From assembly GCA_036015235.1 (NCBI GenBank), contig CP107926.1, positions 5,909,501-5,973,500 of the forward strand: a stretch of DNA of 64,000 nt. The letters run 5' to 3'. How positions within the stretch are numbered: the stretch's first letter is position 1; every line of letters begins with the position of its first letter. A program made the position numbers and the translations under genes. The notes under the pieces were generated by a model. The model was not told the DNA's origin, did not search any database, and saw only the letters and a program-made list of their open reading frames with translations. Origin of the DNA: Streptomyces sp. NBC_00433. Its GTDB lineage: Bacteria > Actinomycetota > Actinomycetes > Streptomycetales > Streptomycetaceae. Shown in pieces: positions 9,232 through 17,959 of the stretch.

Positions 9232-9412
9232 CGGCTTCAGGAGAGCGACAGAATCCAGCGTATGCGGAGCCGGACCCCGCCGTGTGCTGCCGGAAGGTCA
9301 CTGCCTTCCGGATCGGCTTCTCCGCGGAACCTGGGCGTCGTCGGCTCCTGGCCAGGCGGCCCGAGCGGCCCTGACGTGCTGCGACGGACCGCAGCGGGCG
9401 CAAAGGCGCCTG

Positions 9413-10173
9413 ATGGGGAAGCCCTTGCTCACGACTCCGCCTTACCGGCCGTACCGCGACAGCCGGCTGCTGGCCACGGTTACCGTCTCCATGCTGTGCG
9501 TCGCGTTCGCCGGCGACATCGTGAACGTCGTCATGAACCTGCACATCGCGTCGGTGACCGACGCGATGATCCACCGTCCTTCGACGGTGACCTCCGCGGA
9601 GATCAGCGGGGTGGACCAGTTCCGGCACCATGTCGTGCCCTGGCTGACGCCCGCACTGCTGGTGGCCGTGGCGGTCCCGTTCGTGGCGTGGTTCCGCCGC
9701 AGCCGGCTCAATGCCGCGTCGTTCGCGCCAGGCGCGACGAGGGTCGCCGAGGGGTGGTCGGTGGGCGGCTGGGTCGTACCCCTCGCCGCCTTCTGGATGC
9801 CCCTGCCCTGAGAACGTCCGCGACCGCGTCCGCGTGGGCGTCGACCAGTGCGATGTCGGTGTCGTAGTCCGCACCGTCCAGGAAGACGCCCTCGAAGACC
9901 ACCGGGAGTACGACCACGCTCACCAACTTGCACATCCACAGCGCCCACCAGGAGTTCACCAGGCGGGCCGTGAGCACGTCCCGGCCGGCGGGCAGGGCAC
10001 TGCCGCGGCGGATGTCGTGTGCGACCCACGGCCTGTTCGGTCTGCTCGCCGCCGTCGCGGCCGTCCTCGTTGTCCGCGCCGTCACCGTGCAGCAGCGGGC
10101 GCGGGCGGCTGCGGGCGGCTGCCCTGCTGTGATGCCAGACCATCCGGCGGGAGGTCCGGCGGGATCGTGCTGA
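9413..10173 (+). pseudogene. DUF4328-type membrane protein, disrupted by internal inversion
   Basis: The plus-strand frame from ATG 9413 encodes 132 residues: a first membrane helix, an extracytoplasmic segment, a second helix and then RLNAASFAPGATR...GWSVGGWVVPLAAFWMP, which is the hallmark of DUF4328. It stops at 9811. The part that should follow (DIxxxS..., then LVNSWWALW and a membrane helix) is encoded on the opposite strand between about 9810 and 10030. The last helix (GLFGLLAAVAAVLVVRAVTVQQ) resumes on the plus strand from about 10030. The gene therefore looks like an N-terminus, an inverted middle and a C-terminus. My frame arithmetic shows that a clean inversion would not restore both junctions, so a small indel is also implied. 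Confidence 0.7.
9809..10031 (-). other. inverted middle segment of the DUF4328 gene
   Basis: On the minus strand this segment reads VAHDIRRGSALPAGRDV, then LVNSWWALWMCKLVSVVVL, then DYDTDIALVDAHADAVADVL. That is the order and content expected between the FWMP motif and the last helix of DUF4328 proteins. Boundaries are approximate. An 8-bp inverted repeat, CCCTGCCC (9801-9808) and GGGCAGGG (9990-9997), is present, but the right copy lies inside the homologous segment, so it does not fit as the crossover site. Confidence 0.6.
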
Positions 10174-10280
10174 TCGTTCCGGGGATATTTCGGGGACCGG
10201 CGGCCCATCCGCTCACGCATCGCTCACGCAGACAGCCCCGGACGACGAGTCCGAGGCCGTGCGACAAGCTGCCTGTCCGG

Positions 10281-10305
10281 CGAAACCGCCGGTCAGGCGG
10301 TTTCG
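10281..10305 (-). terminator. 10-bp stem hairpin behind tRNA-Arg
   Basis: CGAAACCGCC (10281-10290) pairs with GGCGGTTTCG (10296-10305) around a 5-base loop, 5 bases or so downstream of the tRNA in its direction of transcription. There is no T-run, as is common in high-GC actinomycetes, so it may act as a terminator or processing hairpin. Confidence 0.55.
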
Positions 10306-10310
10306 GGTTG

Positions 10311-10383
10311 TGCCCCAGGCAGGATTCGAACCTGCGACACCGGCTTTAGGAGAGCCGTGCTCTATCCCCTGAGCTACTGGGGC
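10311..10383 (-). tRNA. tRNA-Arg (anticodon CCU)
   Basis: On the minus strand the acceptor arms GCCCCAG and CTGGGGC pair. The D arm contains AGCTCAGGGGATAGAGC. The anticodon stem CGGCT/AGCCG encloses the loop CTCCTAA (anticodon CCT), and the T arm GCAGGTTCGAATCCTGC is canonical. The discriminator base is A and CCA is not encoded. It reads AGG arginine codons, which are rare at this GC content. Confidence 0.96.
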
Positions 10384-10602
10384 AAATCCAGGTCGGCCCC
10401 TGCCACGGGCCCTTCGCGGCCGCCTGGGAACGGCGGTCGCACGGGTACGGAGTGGCGGGTCTTCCGACGTGGAACAGGGTAGCGGATGCGGCGGGCAGGG
10501 GTGGGCGCCGGGCCGCCGCCTGCGGGTGTTCGGTCGCCGGGTGCGACGGCAGGGGCCCGCTCGCGGCGCGTGCCGGGTGTCCGTTTGGCCCTACGGTGGG
10601 CG

Positions 10603-11046
10603 GTGCGTGCCCGCGGGCGGGAAGGGGGCACGCTGGAAGCGGAGTTGGCGGCGCCGGCGACCTCGGGGGCTACGACCGTGGTCGGGCTGATGGCCTCGGA
10701 CGCCTGGGCGCAGGTACGCGGGCGGCTGGCGCGTTTCTTCGCCCGGGACGGCCAGGCCGGGGCGGTGGACGCGGAGCTGGAGCAGTCCCGCCAGGAGCCG
10801 GCCGCGGCCCGCGCGGCGGGCGACGACCTCGCGGCGGGCGACGTCGAGGCCGAGTGGCGTACGCGGCTGCGCCGTACGCTCGGCGCGGACCCGGCGGCGG
10901 CCGAGGAGTTGCGCTTGCTCCTGGCCGAGCTGAACGCGGCGGATCCCGCCTGCCAGGCGCCGACGAGCATCGTGCACGACAACGTCAGTGGCGGCGTCAA
11001 CCACGGCGTGGTGATGCGGGCCGGGATTTCCGCTTCGGGGCCATGA
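10603..11046 (+). CDS. hypothetical protein, acidic/helical, streptomycete type
   Basis: About 147 residues if started at GTG 10603. The core reads VGLMASDAWAQVRGRLARFF, then a charged helical stretch (AELEQSRQEPAAARAAGDDL) and RTLGADPAAAEELRLLLAEL, ending in NVSGGVNHGVVMRAG. A tail of the form SGGxxHGxVxxAG is shared by a group of streptomycete hypothetical proteins that often lie near XRE regulators; its function is unknown. The start is uncertain: a CTG at about 10633 with GAAGGGGG just before it would give a product starting LEAELAAPATSG, which looks closer to the family. No neighbours suggest a role. Confidence 0.5.
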   Translation: MRARGREGGTLEAELAAPATSGATTVVGLMASDAWAQVRGRLARFFARDGQAGAVDAELEQSRQEPAAARAAGDDLAAGDVEAEWRTRLRRTLGADPAAAEELRLLLAELNAADPACQAPTSIVHDNVSGGVNHGVVMRAGISASGP

Positions 11047-11196
11047 CCTTGCACGCTTCGGGGGCCGTGCCTCCGGGGGCGGCCGGGGCGCGGAGCCGCT
11101 CTGCGGGACGGAACCGGGAGCGGAACCGCCTTCCGGGGCTGAACCGGGCCGGTGAGCGGCGGACGGGAATAGGTGCGGCAGGCCTGTCGTTCGGGT

Positions 11197-11212
11197 GGTT
11201 GAACAATCAACC
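11197..11212 (+). promoter_or_regulatory. inverted repeat GGTTGA-N4-TCAACC upstream of the LLM gene
   Basis: GGTTGAACAATCAACC contains the 12-bp core TTGA-ACAA-TCAA (11199-11210), 20 bases before the ATG at 11231. It matches the cores found before the MarR gene at 17739, the DODA gene at 21987 and 22027, and ribA at 49293. This position would block a promoter, so it is probably a repressor operator. Confidence 0.6.
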
Positions 11213-11230
11213 AAATGGACGGTGGGTGAG

Positions 11231-12322
11231 ATGCAGTTCGGGATCTTCACAGTCGGCGACGTCACCACGGACCCGACGAACGGACGCACACCGAGCGAGC
11301 ACGAGCGGATCAAGGCGATGGTCACCATCGCGAAGAAGGCCGAGGAGGTCGGGCTCGACGTCTTCGCCACGGGTGAGCACCACAATCCCCCGTTCGTGCC
11401 GTCGTCGCCGACGACCATGCTCGGCTACATCGCCGCGCGCACCGATCGCCTGATCCTGTCGACGTCGACCACGCTCATCACCACCAACGACCCGGTCAAG
11501 ATCGCGGAGGACTTCGCGATGCTCCAGCACCTGGCGGACGGCCGCGTCGACCTGATGATGGGCCGCGGCAACACCGGCCCGGTCTACCCGTGGTTCGGCA
11601 AGGACATCAGGCAGGGCATACCGCTCGCCGTGGAGAACTACGCCCTGCTGCACAAGCTGTGGCGTGAGGACACGGTCGACTGGGCCGGCAAGTTCCGCAC
11701 GCCGCTGCAGTCCTTCACCTCCACCCCGCGCCCGCTGGACGGTGTGCCGCCGTTCGTCTGGCACGGCTCCATCCGCAGCCCGGAAATCGCCGAGCAGGCC
11801 GCGTACTACGGCGACGGCTTCTTCGCCAACAACATCTTCTGGCCGAAGGAGCACTTCAAGAAGCTCATCGGGTTGTACCGCGAACGCTATGCCTACTACG
11901 GGCACGGCTCACCCGACCAGGCGATCGTCGGACTGGGTGGTCAGGTGTTCATGCGAAAGAACTCGCAGGACGCGATAAGGGAATTCCGGCCATATTTCGA
12001 CAACGCGCCGGTATACGGCCACGGCCCATCCCTGGAGGACTTCACCGACCAGACGCCGCTGACCGTCGGCTCGCCGCAGGAGGTCATCGACAAGACGCTG
12101 ACCTTCCGCGAGTCCTTCGGCGACTACCAGCGGCAGCTGTTCCTGATGGACCACGCCGGACTGCCGCTCCGCACGGTGCTCGAACAGCTCGACCTGCTCG
12201 GCGAGGAGGTCGTCCCCGTCCTGCGCCGCGAATTCGCCAAGGGGCGCCCGGCGCACGTACCTGAAGGCCCCACCCACCAGTCCCTTCTCGCGGGACGCGA
12301 CACCCAGGAGGTCGACGTATGA
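11231..12322 (+). CDS. LLM-class flavin-dependent oxidoreductase (CE1758-like)
   Basis: A 363-residue luciferase-like monooxygenase of the bacterial luciferase TIM-barrel fold. It starts MQFGIFTVGDVTTDPTNG and contains LDVFATGEHHNPPF, LSTSTTLITTNDPVKIAEDF, LMMGRGNTGPVYPWFG and VWHGSIRSPE, regions that shape the FMN site. It overlaps the following NAD(P)H:FMN reductase gene by ATGA, so the two are translated together. This pair corresponds to the LLM/FMN-reductase partners known as the CE1758/CE1759 families: the reductase supplies reduced FMN and the LLM protein oxygenates an unknown substrate. ATG 11231 is preferred over the upstream GTG in frame. Confidence 0.88.
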   Translation: MQFGIFTVGDVTTDPTNGRTPSEHERIKAMVTIAKKAEEVGLDVFATGEHHNPPFVPSSPTTMLGYIAARTDRLILSTSTTLITTNDPVKIAEDFAMLQHLADGRVDLMMGRGNTGPVYPWFGKDIRQGIPLAVENYALLHKLWREDTVDWAGKFRTPLQSFTSTPRPLDGVPPFVWHGSIRSPEIAEQAAYYGDGFFANNIFWPKEHFKKLIGLYRERYAYYGHGSPDQAIVGLGGQVFMRKNSQDAIREFRPYFDNAPVYGHGPSLEDFTDQTPLTVGSPQEVIDKTLTFRESFGDYQRQLFLMDHAGLPLRTVLEQLDLLGEEVVPVLRREFAKGRPAHVPEGPTHQSLLAGRDTQEVDV

Positions 12323-12972
12323 CCAGCCGCCTCGTCGTGATCACCGCCGGCCTCGGCCGCCCCTCCTCGACGCGACTGCTCGCCGACCGGCTGACCGCCG
12401 CGACGCAGCGGTACGTCACCGACGGCAATGTCGACAATCAGGGCACTGCCGGTGACGTCGGCGGCGAGGTCGAGGTGCGGGTCGTCGAACTGCGCGATCT
12501 CGCCAACGACATCGCGCAGAACATGGTGACCGGCTTCCCCGACCCGCGGCTGCGCGACGCGGTCGAAGCCGTCACCTCCGCCGACGGCCTGATCGCGGTC
12601 ACCCCGGTCTTCACCGGCTCCTACAGCGGCCTGTTCAAGTCGTTCTTCGACGTCATCGACAAGGACGCGCTGGCCGGCACCCCGGTCCTGATCGCGGCGA
12701 CCGGCGGCACCGCCCGCCACTCCCTGGTCCTGGAACACGCCATGCGCCCGCTCTTCAGCTACCTCCGGGCGGTCGTGATGCCGACGGCGGTGTACGCGGC
12801 GACCGAGGACTGGGGCGCGGCGGGGGACGACAGCCTCGCCCCGCGCATCGACCGCGCCGCCGCCGAACTCGCCGCCCAGGTCACCGCCCACTCCGTGCGG
12901 CGTCCGGCAGCGGCCGAGGAGACGTTCGTTCCGTTCGACCGGCAGCTCGCCGCCCTGGCCCCGAAGGGGTGA
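12319..12972 (+). CDS. NAD(P)H-dependent FMN reductase partnered with LLM protein (CE1759-like)
   Basis: A 217-residue flavodoxin-fold reductase. The phosphate-binding loop is GLGRPSSTRLLADRL. VTPVFTGSYSGLFKSFFDVID is the flavin-binding and dimer segment typical of NADPH:FMN reductases, and LIAATGGTARHSLVLEHAM follows. It overlaps the preceding monooxygenase by 4 bases (ATGA) and presumably feeds it reduced FMN. The pair sits behind a TTGA-N4-TCAA operator. It converges with the membrane protein at 12988. Confidence 0.88.
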   Translation: MTSRLVVITAGLGRPSSTRLLADRLTAATQRYVTDGNVDNQGTAGDVGGEVEVRVVELRDLANDIAQNMVTGFPDPRLRDAVEAVTSADGLIAVTPVFTGSYSGLFKSFFDVIDKDALAGTPVLIAATGGTARHSLVLEHAMRPLFSYLRAVVMPTAVYAATEDWGAAGDDSLAPRIDRAAAELAAQVTAHSVRRPAAAEETFVPFDRQLAALAPKG

Positions 12973-12987
12973 GTTGCCTGGACACCG

Positions 12988-14295
12988 CTACGCGGAAGTC
13001 ACCCTCCCGGCGACCGGTTGACGCCGGTCGTCGAGGAATTCGATGACCGCCAGCACGGCGAGCGCCACCACCGCGATCCAGATGACGACCAGGCCGGTCG
13101 GGTAGGGCCACAGCAGCAGCGCGAGGCCCGCACCGCCGACGACCACCCATCGCAGCGCAAGGCGGTAGCGGTGCACCCACGGCCCCACCGGCCCGGTCGT
13201 CCTGATCCCGACGGACTGCCGCACCGCGGCGATCCCCGTCTGCCACGCCGTCGTGACCCGCACCGCCCACCTCCCGGAGCCGCTCAGCCACGCCCCGGCC
13301 GCGACCAGGACCCCCAGTACGATCACCATCCGCATCGTCACCCGGAGAAAACGTACGACCTGGTCATAGATCGCGCCCGCCGCTGCCTGGTTCGTGCCCG
13401 CGGGCAGATGATCCAGATAGATGACCCGGAAGATCGCCAGTCCGATCCAGAGCACTGCCAAACCCGCGGCGATTCCCAGCGCCGCCGCCGCCAGGGCGCG
13501 CCGCCTGCGCGCGGCGAGCAGCACACCGCCGGCCGCCAGGACGACGGTGACGACCGGCAGCCAGTTGCCGGCGATCTGCAGGGCGCGGAAACCGGTACGC
13601 ACACGCTGCACGTCCTTGGACTTCACCAGTGTGAAGTCGGTCCGCACCTCGGGAATGAGCGACGCCGCACCCAGCCCGCTGTTCAGCAGCCGCTGCTTCA
13701 CCTGGGCGACGACGGGTGCGAGGTTCAGTACGACGGCGTCGCCGCTCACCTTCACCGCCGAGTCGCTGTCCCCGGTCAGCGCACCGGTGAAGGCCGCGTG
13801 CGCCTGCCGGTTCAGCTGCTCCCACAGCGTGGCGAAGGCGTCGCTCGCCACGAAACTCGCCACCGTCTGCCGCACGAAGTCCCTGATCCCCGTGGTGATC
13901 GGCCCGTGCAGGGCGCCGAGAGCCTTCTCCAGCTCAGGCCGGTCGCTCGGCGTCACGCTGGACAGCAGTGAGTCGAGGTCGAACTTCGCCATGGCGGCGT
14001 CGGTCACCCGGTCGGTCACCGCATCCCTGACGTCGGGATCCCGGGCCAGCGGGGCGACCGTCGCCACATACCGGTCGGTGTCTGCCATCTCGTCGGCGAT
14101 CCACACGGCGACGGCACTGAGCGGGGCGAGCACCGCGGCCAGTGTGATCAGCACCGCGGACAGGACGGCCCGCCACCGCCGCCGTGCGGGGAGACGCTTG
14201 CGCAGTGCGAGCAGCTCGGCGCGTTCGTCGGCGCCGAGCGGCCCGTCGCCCGGTTCGGGGGCACCTCCTGCCAGGCCGTCCGCGCTCGTCGCCAT
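12988..14295 (-). CDS. integral membrane protein, actinobacterial, function unknown
   Basis: A 435-residue protein. After a charged N-terminus (about 45 residues) there is one helix (VLSAVLITLAAVLAPLSAVAV), then an extracytoplasmic domain of about 200 residues (ADTDRYVATVAPLARDPDV, DLDSLLSSV...). Next come four or five more helices near the C-terminus (WLPVVTVVLAAGGVLLA, ALGIAAGLAVLWIGLAIF, MVIVLGVLVAAGAWL, WPYPTGLVVIWIAVVALAVLA). Proteins with this plan and the TDRYVATVAPLA motif are common in streptomycetes and are annotated only as membrane proteins. Confidence 0.8.
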   Translation of the reverse strand: MATSADGLAGGAPEPGDGPLGADERAELLALRKRLPARRRWRAVLSAVLITLAAVLAPLSAVAVWIADEMADTDRYVATVAPLARDPDVRDAVTDRVTDAAMAKFDLDSLLSSVTPSDRPELEKALGALHGPITTGIRDFVRQTVASFVASDAFATLWEQLNRQAHAAFTGALTGDSDSAVKVSGDAVVLNLAPVVAQVKQRLLNSGLGAASLIPEVRTDFTLVKSKDVQRVRTGFRALQIAGNWLPVVTVVLAAGGVLLAARRRRALAAAALGIAAGLAVLWIGLAIFRVIYLDHLPAGTNQAAAGAIYDQVVRFLRVTMRMVIVLGVLVAAGAWLSGSGRWAVRVTTAWQTGIAAVRQSVGIRTTGPVGPWVHRYRLALRWVVVGGAGLALLLWPYPTGLVVIWIAVVALAVLAVIEFLDDRRQPVAGRVTSA

Positions 14296-14718
14296 ATGCC
14301 TGCTCCCTTACCGCGGCCGGGGCGCGGCCACTGCCTTCCCGCCAGCCAACGGCCCCGCGGCCGCACCCGCGCGCGCAACTGCTGCGTCCGGGTGTCGGCG
14401 GCACTCACCCTCCCGGGTGGCCGCGGACTACACCTGCTGACCGCGGCCCGCTCATCGGGTCACGCCGAACGGGTGAGGGTGCGTTAGTGGTTTCGACCCC
14501 GCGGTAGTGATCGTTGTGCAGGTGCAGCACCACACTCCGTGGCCGTCATCGCCACCAGGGACGGTCGTCCGATGGCGGTCGCGGTGGATTCCCGCCCCGC
14601 CCTGCCTGCTCCGCCGCCCCCTCCACGGGGGCCGCGGCGTCCGCGTGGCGGGGGCGCTGAGCTGGGCCTAGCGTGGAATTCCGGGAGGACGCGCGCATGC
14701 GCAAAGGAGATCCACACC
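14296..14718. other. intergenic region between membrane protein and MFS exporter
   Basis: 423 bases between two divergent genes. The region is GC-rich and holds no open frame with family-like content. It must contain the promoters of both genes, but I see no confident -35/-10 pair. The only clear signal is the ribosome-binding site AAAGGAG at about 14703-14709 before the MFS gene. Confidence 0.5.
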
Positions 14719-16260
14719 ATGGCCCGAAGCTCCTCCGAGCCACCAGACGAAGCCGGCCGCGTCCGCGCGGCCGGCTCGCCGTCGTCCGGACAGGACGGCG
14801 TCTCCGAACCTCCCGCCCGCCGCTGGTGGGTGCTGTGTGTGATCGGCCTCGCTCAGCTGATGGTCGTACTGGATGCCACGATCGTGACCATCGCACTGCC
14901 CTCGGCCCAGCGTGAACTCGGCTTCAGCGACGGCGACCGCCAGTGGGTCGTCACCGCGTACGCGCTGGCCTTCGGTTCGCTGCTGCTGTTCGGCGGCCGG
15001 CTCGCCGACCTCATCGGCCGCAAACGGATCTTCCTGATCGGCCTGGTCGGCTTCGCCGCGGCGTCGGCGATCGGCGGGGCGGCGCCGAGCTTCGAGATCC
15101 TGGTGATGGCGCGCGCCCTGCAGGGCGCCTTCGGCGCGATCCTGGCCCCCGCCGCCCTGTCACTGCTGACCACGACCTTCACCGACTCCAAGGAACGCGC
15201 GAAGGCCTTCGGCATCTACGGCGCCATCGCCGGCGCCGGCGCGGCGGTCGGGCTGCTGCTCGGCGGCCTCCTCACCGAGTACCTGGAGTGGCGCTGGTGC
15301 CTGTACGTCAACCTGATCTTCGCCGTCATCGCCTTCGTCGGCGGTATGCGGCTGCTGCGCTCAGGCACCAGACCCGAGCAGGCGCATCTCGACATCCCCG
15401 GCACGCTGCTGGTCTCCGGTGGCCTGTTCTGCATCGTCTACGGCTTCTCCAACGCCGAACGGCACGCGTGGAGCGCCCCCAGCACCTGGGGCTTCCTGCT
15501 GACCGGCACGATCCTGCTGGCGGCCTTCGTGTGGTGGCAGCAGCGTGCCCGCCACCCGCTGCTACCACTGCGGGTGGTCGGCGACCGCGACCGCGGGGCG
15601 TCCTTCATCGCGATGTTCCTGTCCGGCGCCGGAATGTTCGGCGTGTTCCTCTTCCTGACGTATTACCTGCAGCGCACGCTCGGCTATTCACCGGTGAAAA
15701 CGGGCCTCGCCTTCCTGCCCATGGTGGCGCTGCTGGTGATCGCCTCCGTGACGACGACCAATGTGCTGGTGCCGAGATTCGGCGCCAAACCGATCGTGCC
15801 CACCGGCATGCTGCTGGCCGGCGGCGCCATGGCGTGGCTGACCGCACTGGACGGCAACAGCACCTACGTGGCGCACGTCATGCCCCCGCTGCTCCTGCTG
15901 GGCCTCGGCCTCGGCCTGATCTTCGCCACGGCCATGAACCTCGCCACCGCCGGCAACAAGCCGGACGACGCCGGTGTCGCCTCTGCCATGGTGAACACCA
16001 GTCAGCAGGTCGGCGGCTCCGTCGGCACCTCACTGCTCAACACCCTCGCGACCAGTGCCGCCACCAACTACCTCGTCGGCCGCCGCCCGACGCCGAGCGC
16101 GGTCGCCCAGTCGCAGCTGCACAGCTACGCCGTCGCCTATTGGTGGTCGGCGGGGTTCTTCGCCTTCGGCTTCGTGGTCACCTTCCTGCTGTTCCGGCCG
16201 GGACCGCCGCGTATTGCCGAGTCCGCGCCGGAGGAGAACTCCTCACCGGCCGCCATGTGA
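14719..16260 (+). CDS. MFS drug exporter, DHA2 (14-TMS) type
   Basis: A 513-residue proton-driven exporter of the major facilitator superfamily. After a soluble N-terminus (about 45 residues) it has about 14 membrane helices. Conserved DHA2 motifs are LDATIVTIALPSAQRELGFS in helix 1, GRLADLIGRKR (motif A) and GAIAGAGAAVGLLLGGLLTE (motif C). ATG 14719 is supported by AAAGGAG 9 bases upstream. It is a close paralogue of the MFS gene at 18844: both share the helix 1 motif, motif A region and the QQVGGSVGTSLLNTLATSA / QQVGGSIGTALLNTLATSA segment. Substrate unknown. Confidence 0.93.
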   Translation: MARSSSEPPDEAGRVRAAGSPSSGQDGVSEPPARRWWVLCVIGLAQLMVVLDATIVTIALPSAQRELGFSDGDRQWVVTAYALAFGSLLLFGGRLADLIGRKRIFLIGLVGFAAASAIGGAAPSFEILVMARALQGAFGAILAPAALSLLTTTFTDSKERAKAFGIYGAIAGAGAAVGLLLGGLLTEYLEWRWCLYVNLIFAVIAFVGGMRLLRSGTRPEQAHLDIPGTLLVSGGLFCIVYGFSNAERHAWSAPSTWGFLLTGTILLAAFVWWQQRARHPLLPLRVVGDRDRGASFIAMFLSGAGMFGVFLFLTYYLQRTLGYSPVKTGLAFLPMVALLVIASVTTTNVLVPRFGAKPIVPTGMLLAGGAMAWLTALDGNSTYVAHVMPPLLLLGLGLGLIFATAMNLATAGNKPDDAGVASAMVNTSQQVGGSVGTSLLNTLATSAATNYLVGRRPTPSAVAQSQLHSYAVAYWWSAGFFAFGFVVTFLLFRPGPPRIAESAPEENSSPAAM

Positions 16261-16335
16261 CCCACCGCGCCGCCGCCGTATCCACATGGCGGAGACCGCC
16301 GCCATAAAGCTGGCGCATACAGCTATCGTCCGTCC

Positions 16336-17166
16336 ATGACAGCCAACGCGACAGGCGCGACGCCCACAGCGGTCGCCGTAATGGACGGCGTCAGCGTGCG
16401 TCGCTACACCACGGGCCAGGTCATCCTCGACGACATCGACTGGACCGTGGGCGCGGGCGAGCACTGGGCGCTGCTCGGCGCGAACGGCGCGGGAAAGACC
16501 ACGGTCCTGCGGTTGATCGGCGCCCTCATGCACCCGACCACCGGCACGGTCGACGTCCTCGGCCACCGTCTCGGCCGGGTCGACATGCGCGAGCTGCGCG
16601 CCCATATCGGCCTGGTCTCCTCCGCGCAGAAGGTGCCGCTCGACGCGGTCGCGCACACCGTCGTCCTGACCGGCCACACCGGCACCGTGCAGCCGCTGTG
16701 GCGCGAGTACGACGGCGACGTACGCGACCGCGCGACCGCGCTGCTGGCGGAACTGGAGATCAAGGACCTCGCGGAACGCGCCTACCGCGTCTGCTCGGGC
16801 GGTCAGCGCGCCCGCATCCTGGTCGCGCGGGCGCTGATGGCCGACCCGTCGCTGCTGCTGCTCGACGAGCCCTTCAACGCCCTCGACCTGCCCTCGCGCG
16901 AGGACCTCGTCGATGCCATGCACCGGCTCGCCACGACCAGGGCGGGGCTGGCCACCATCACGGTCACGCACCACCTGGAGGAGCTGTCACCGGCGATCGG
17001 CCATGTGCTGCTGCTCAAGGAGGGCCGGGTGCTGACGTCGGGCCCCGCCGAACAGGTGCTCACCGGGGCGTGGATGACGCGCTGCTTCGGCCGGCCGATC
17101 GAGGTGAGTCGGCACGAGGGCCGGTGGCTGGCGCGGTCCGGACGCGGCGGGTCGGCGACGCGATGA
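16336..17166 (+). CDS. stand-alone ABC transporter ATP-binding protein
   Basis: A 276-residue ATPase with Walker A GANGAGKTT, a signature CSGGQRARILVARAL, Walker B LLLLDEPFNALD and a switch His in TVTHHLEEL. The signature starts CSGG instead of LSGG. No permease or binding-protein gene is adjacent, so the partner, if any, lies elsewhere. Similar lone ATPases with a YlmA-like layout occur in many actinobacteria. It ends 72 bases before the convergent MarR gene. Confidence 0.9.
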   Translation: MTANATGATPTAVAVMDGVSVRRYTTGQVILDDIDWTVGAGEHWALLGANGAGKTTVLRLIGALMHPTTGTVDVLGHRLGRVDMRELRAHIGLVSSAQKVPLDAVAHTVVLTGHTGTVQPLWREYDGDVRDRATALLAELEIKDLAERAYRVCSGGQRARILVARALMADPSLLLLDEPFNALDLPSREDLVDAMHRLATTRAGLATITVTHHLEELSPAIGHVLLLKEGRVLTSGPAEQVLTGAWMTRCFGRPIEVSRHEGRWLARSGRGGSATR

Positions 17167-17238
17167 GAGCCGGCACATCGCGCACTCACCCCCGCAGGTG
17201 ACATGCGCGGCGCCGCCTTGACCGGGTCGCGGTGGCGT

Positions 17239-17724
17239 TCAGCGCAGCCAGGGCACGTCCGCGCCGTCCGGCTGGTGCAGGCCCTCGGCAAGGATCCGCG
17301 AGATGTCGCCGAGCTGCCGGCTCTGCTCGGCGGTGAGCCGGTCGAAGATCGCGGCACGGACGGCGGCGACATGTCCGGGCGCGATACGTACCAGCTCCGT
17401 ATGACCCGCGTCGGTCAGGACGCACACCTGGCCGCGCCGGTCAGTGGGGCAGTTCTCGCGGCGCAGCCAGCCGTTGCCCTCAAGACGCGCGACGGCGTGC
17501 GACAGCCGGGAGCGGGTGATCTTGGCCTGCTCGGCGAGTTCGGTCATCCGCATCTTCCGGCCGGGCGCCTCGGACAGCGTGCTCAGCAGCGCGTAGTACA
17601 TGTGCGGCATGCCGGCGTCACGCTGCAGCTGACGGTCGAGATGATCATCGAGCAGTGTCGTGGCGTGCAGAAACGCCCGCCAGGTCGCCTGCTCCTCTTC
17701 GGTCAGCCATGTCATGGCGTTCAT
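17239..17724 (-). CDS. MarR-family transcriptional regulator (candidate TTGA-N4-TCAA regulator)
   Basis: A regulator of 161 residues if started at ATG 17724 (MNAMTWLTEEEQATW); ATG 17715 is the alternative. The MarR core is clear: MYYALLSTLSEAPGRKMRMTELA, TRSRLSHAVARLEGNGWLRR (recognition helix) and a wing with CPTDRRGQVCVLTDAG. The frame is open to 17832, but that would place the palindrome TTGAAGCTTCAA (17739-17750) inside the gene. With the internal start the palindrome lies 14 bases upstream, as expected for autorepression. The same core occurs before the LLM, DODA and ribA genes, so this is the leading candidate for their regulator. Confidence 0.9.
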   Translation of the reverse strand: MNAMTWLTEEEQATWRAFLHATTLLDDHLDRQLQRDAGMPHMYYALLSTLSEAPGRKMRMTELAEQAKITRSRLSHAVARLEGNGWLRRENCPTDRRGQVCVLTDAGHTELVRIAPGHVAAVRAAIFDRLTAEQSRQLGDISRILAEGLHQPDGADVPWLR

Positions 17725-17738
17725 GCTACGGGTACTTC

Positions 17739-17750
17739 TTGAAGCTTCAA
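17739..17750 (-). promoter_or_regulatory. perfect palindrome TTGAAGCTTCAA upstream of marR-type gene
   Basis: A 12-bp perfect inverted repeat 14 bases before the MarR start codon, of the form TTGA-N4-TCAA. Its place argues for autoregulation. Four further copies of the core sit upstream of other genes in this window. Confidence 0.65.
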
Positions 17751-17856
17751 TAAAAGCCCTCCTTGTGTCGCCGTGTCGCGATGTGGCCTGCAAGCGGGAG
17801 GCGGGCGGTCGCGGAAGTGAGACGCAGGTCACGCGATCACCCCGAAATATCCGGGG

Positions 17857-17870
17857 AACAGGACCCTGTT
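17857..17870 (+). promoter_or_regulatory. inverted repeat AACAGG-AC-CCTGTT before tetR-type gene
   Basis: A perfect 6-bp-arm inverted repeat 90 bases upstream of the TetR-family gene at 17960. Palindromes of this size between divergent genes are typical TetR operators. I see no second copy before the downstream MFS gene. Confidence 0.4.
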
Positions 17871-17959
17871 TAGTGTGGTGATCGGAAACGGGGATCGATT
17901 ATCCGTTTCCTCGTCACGACCGTCCCATGCCACCCGTACCCACCGGAGGGAGTCCGCCC

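Noticed and set aside
9801..9997. 8-bp inverted repeat CCCTGCCC/GGGCAGGG as an invertase crossover site
   Set aside because: The right copy lies inside the DUF4328-like inverted segment; inversion between the copies restores neither the missing DIRRGS part nor the downstream frame, and no recombinase gene is nearby.
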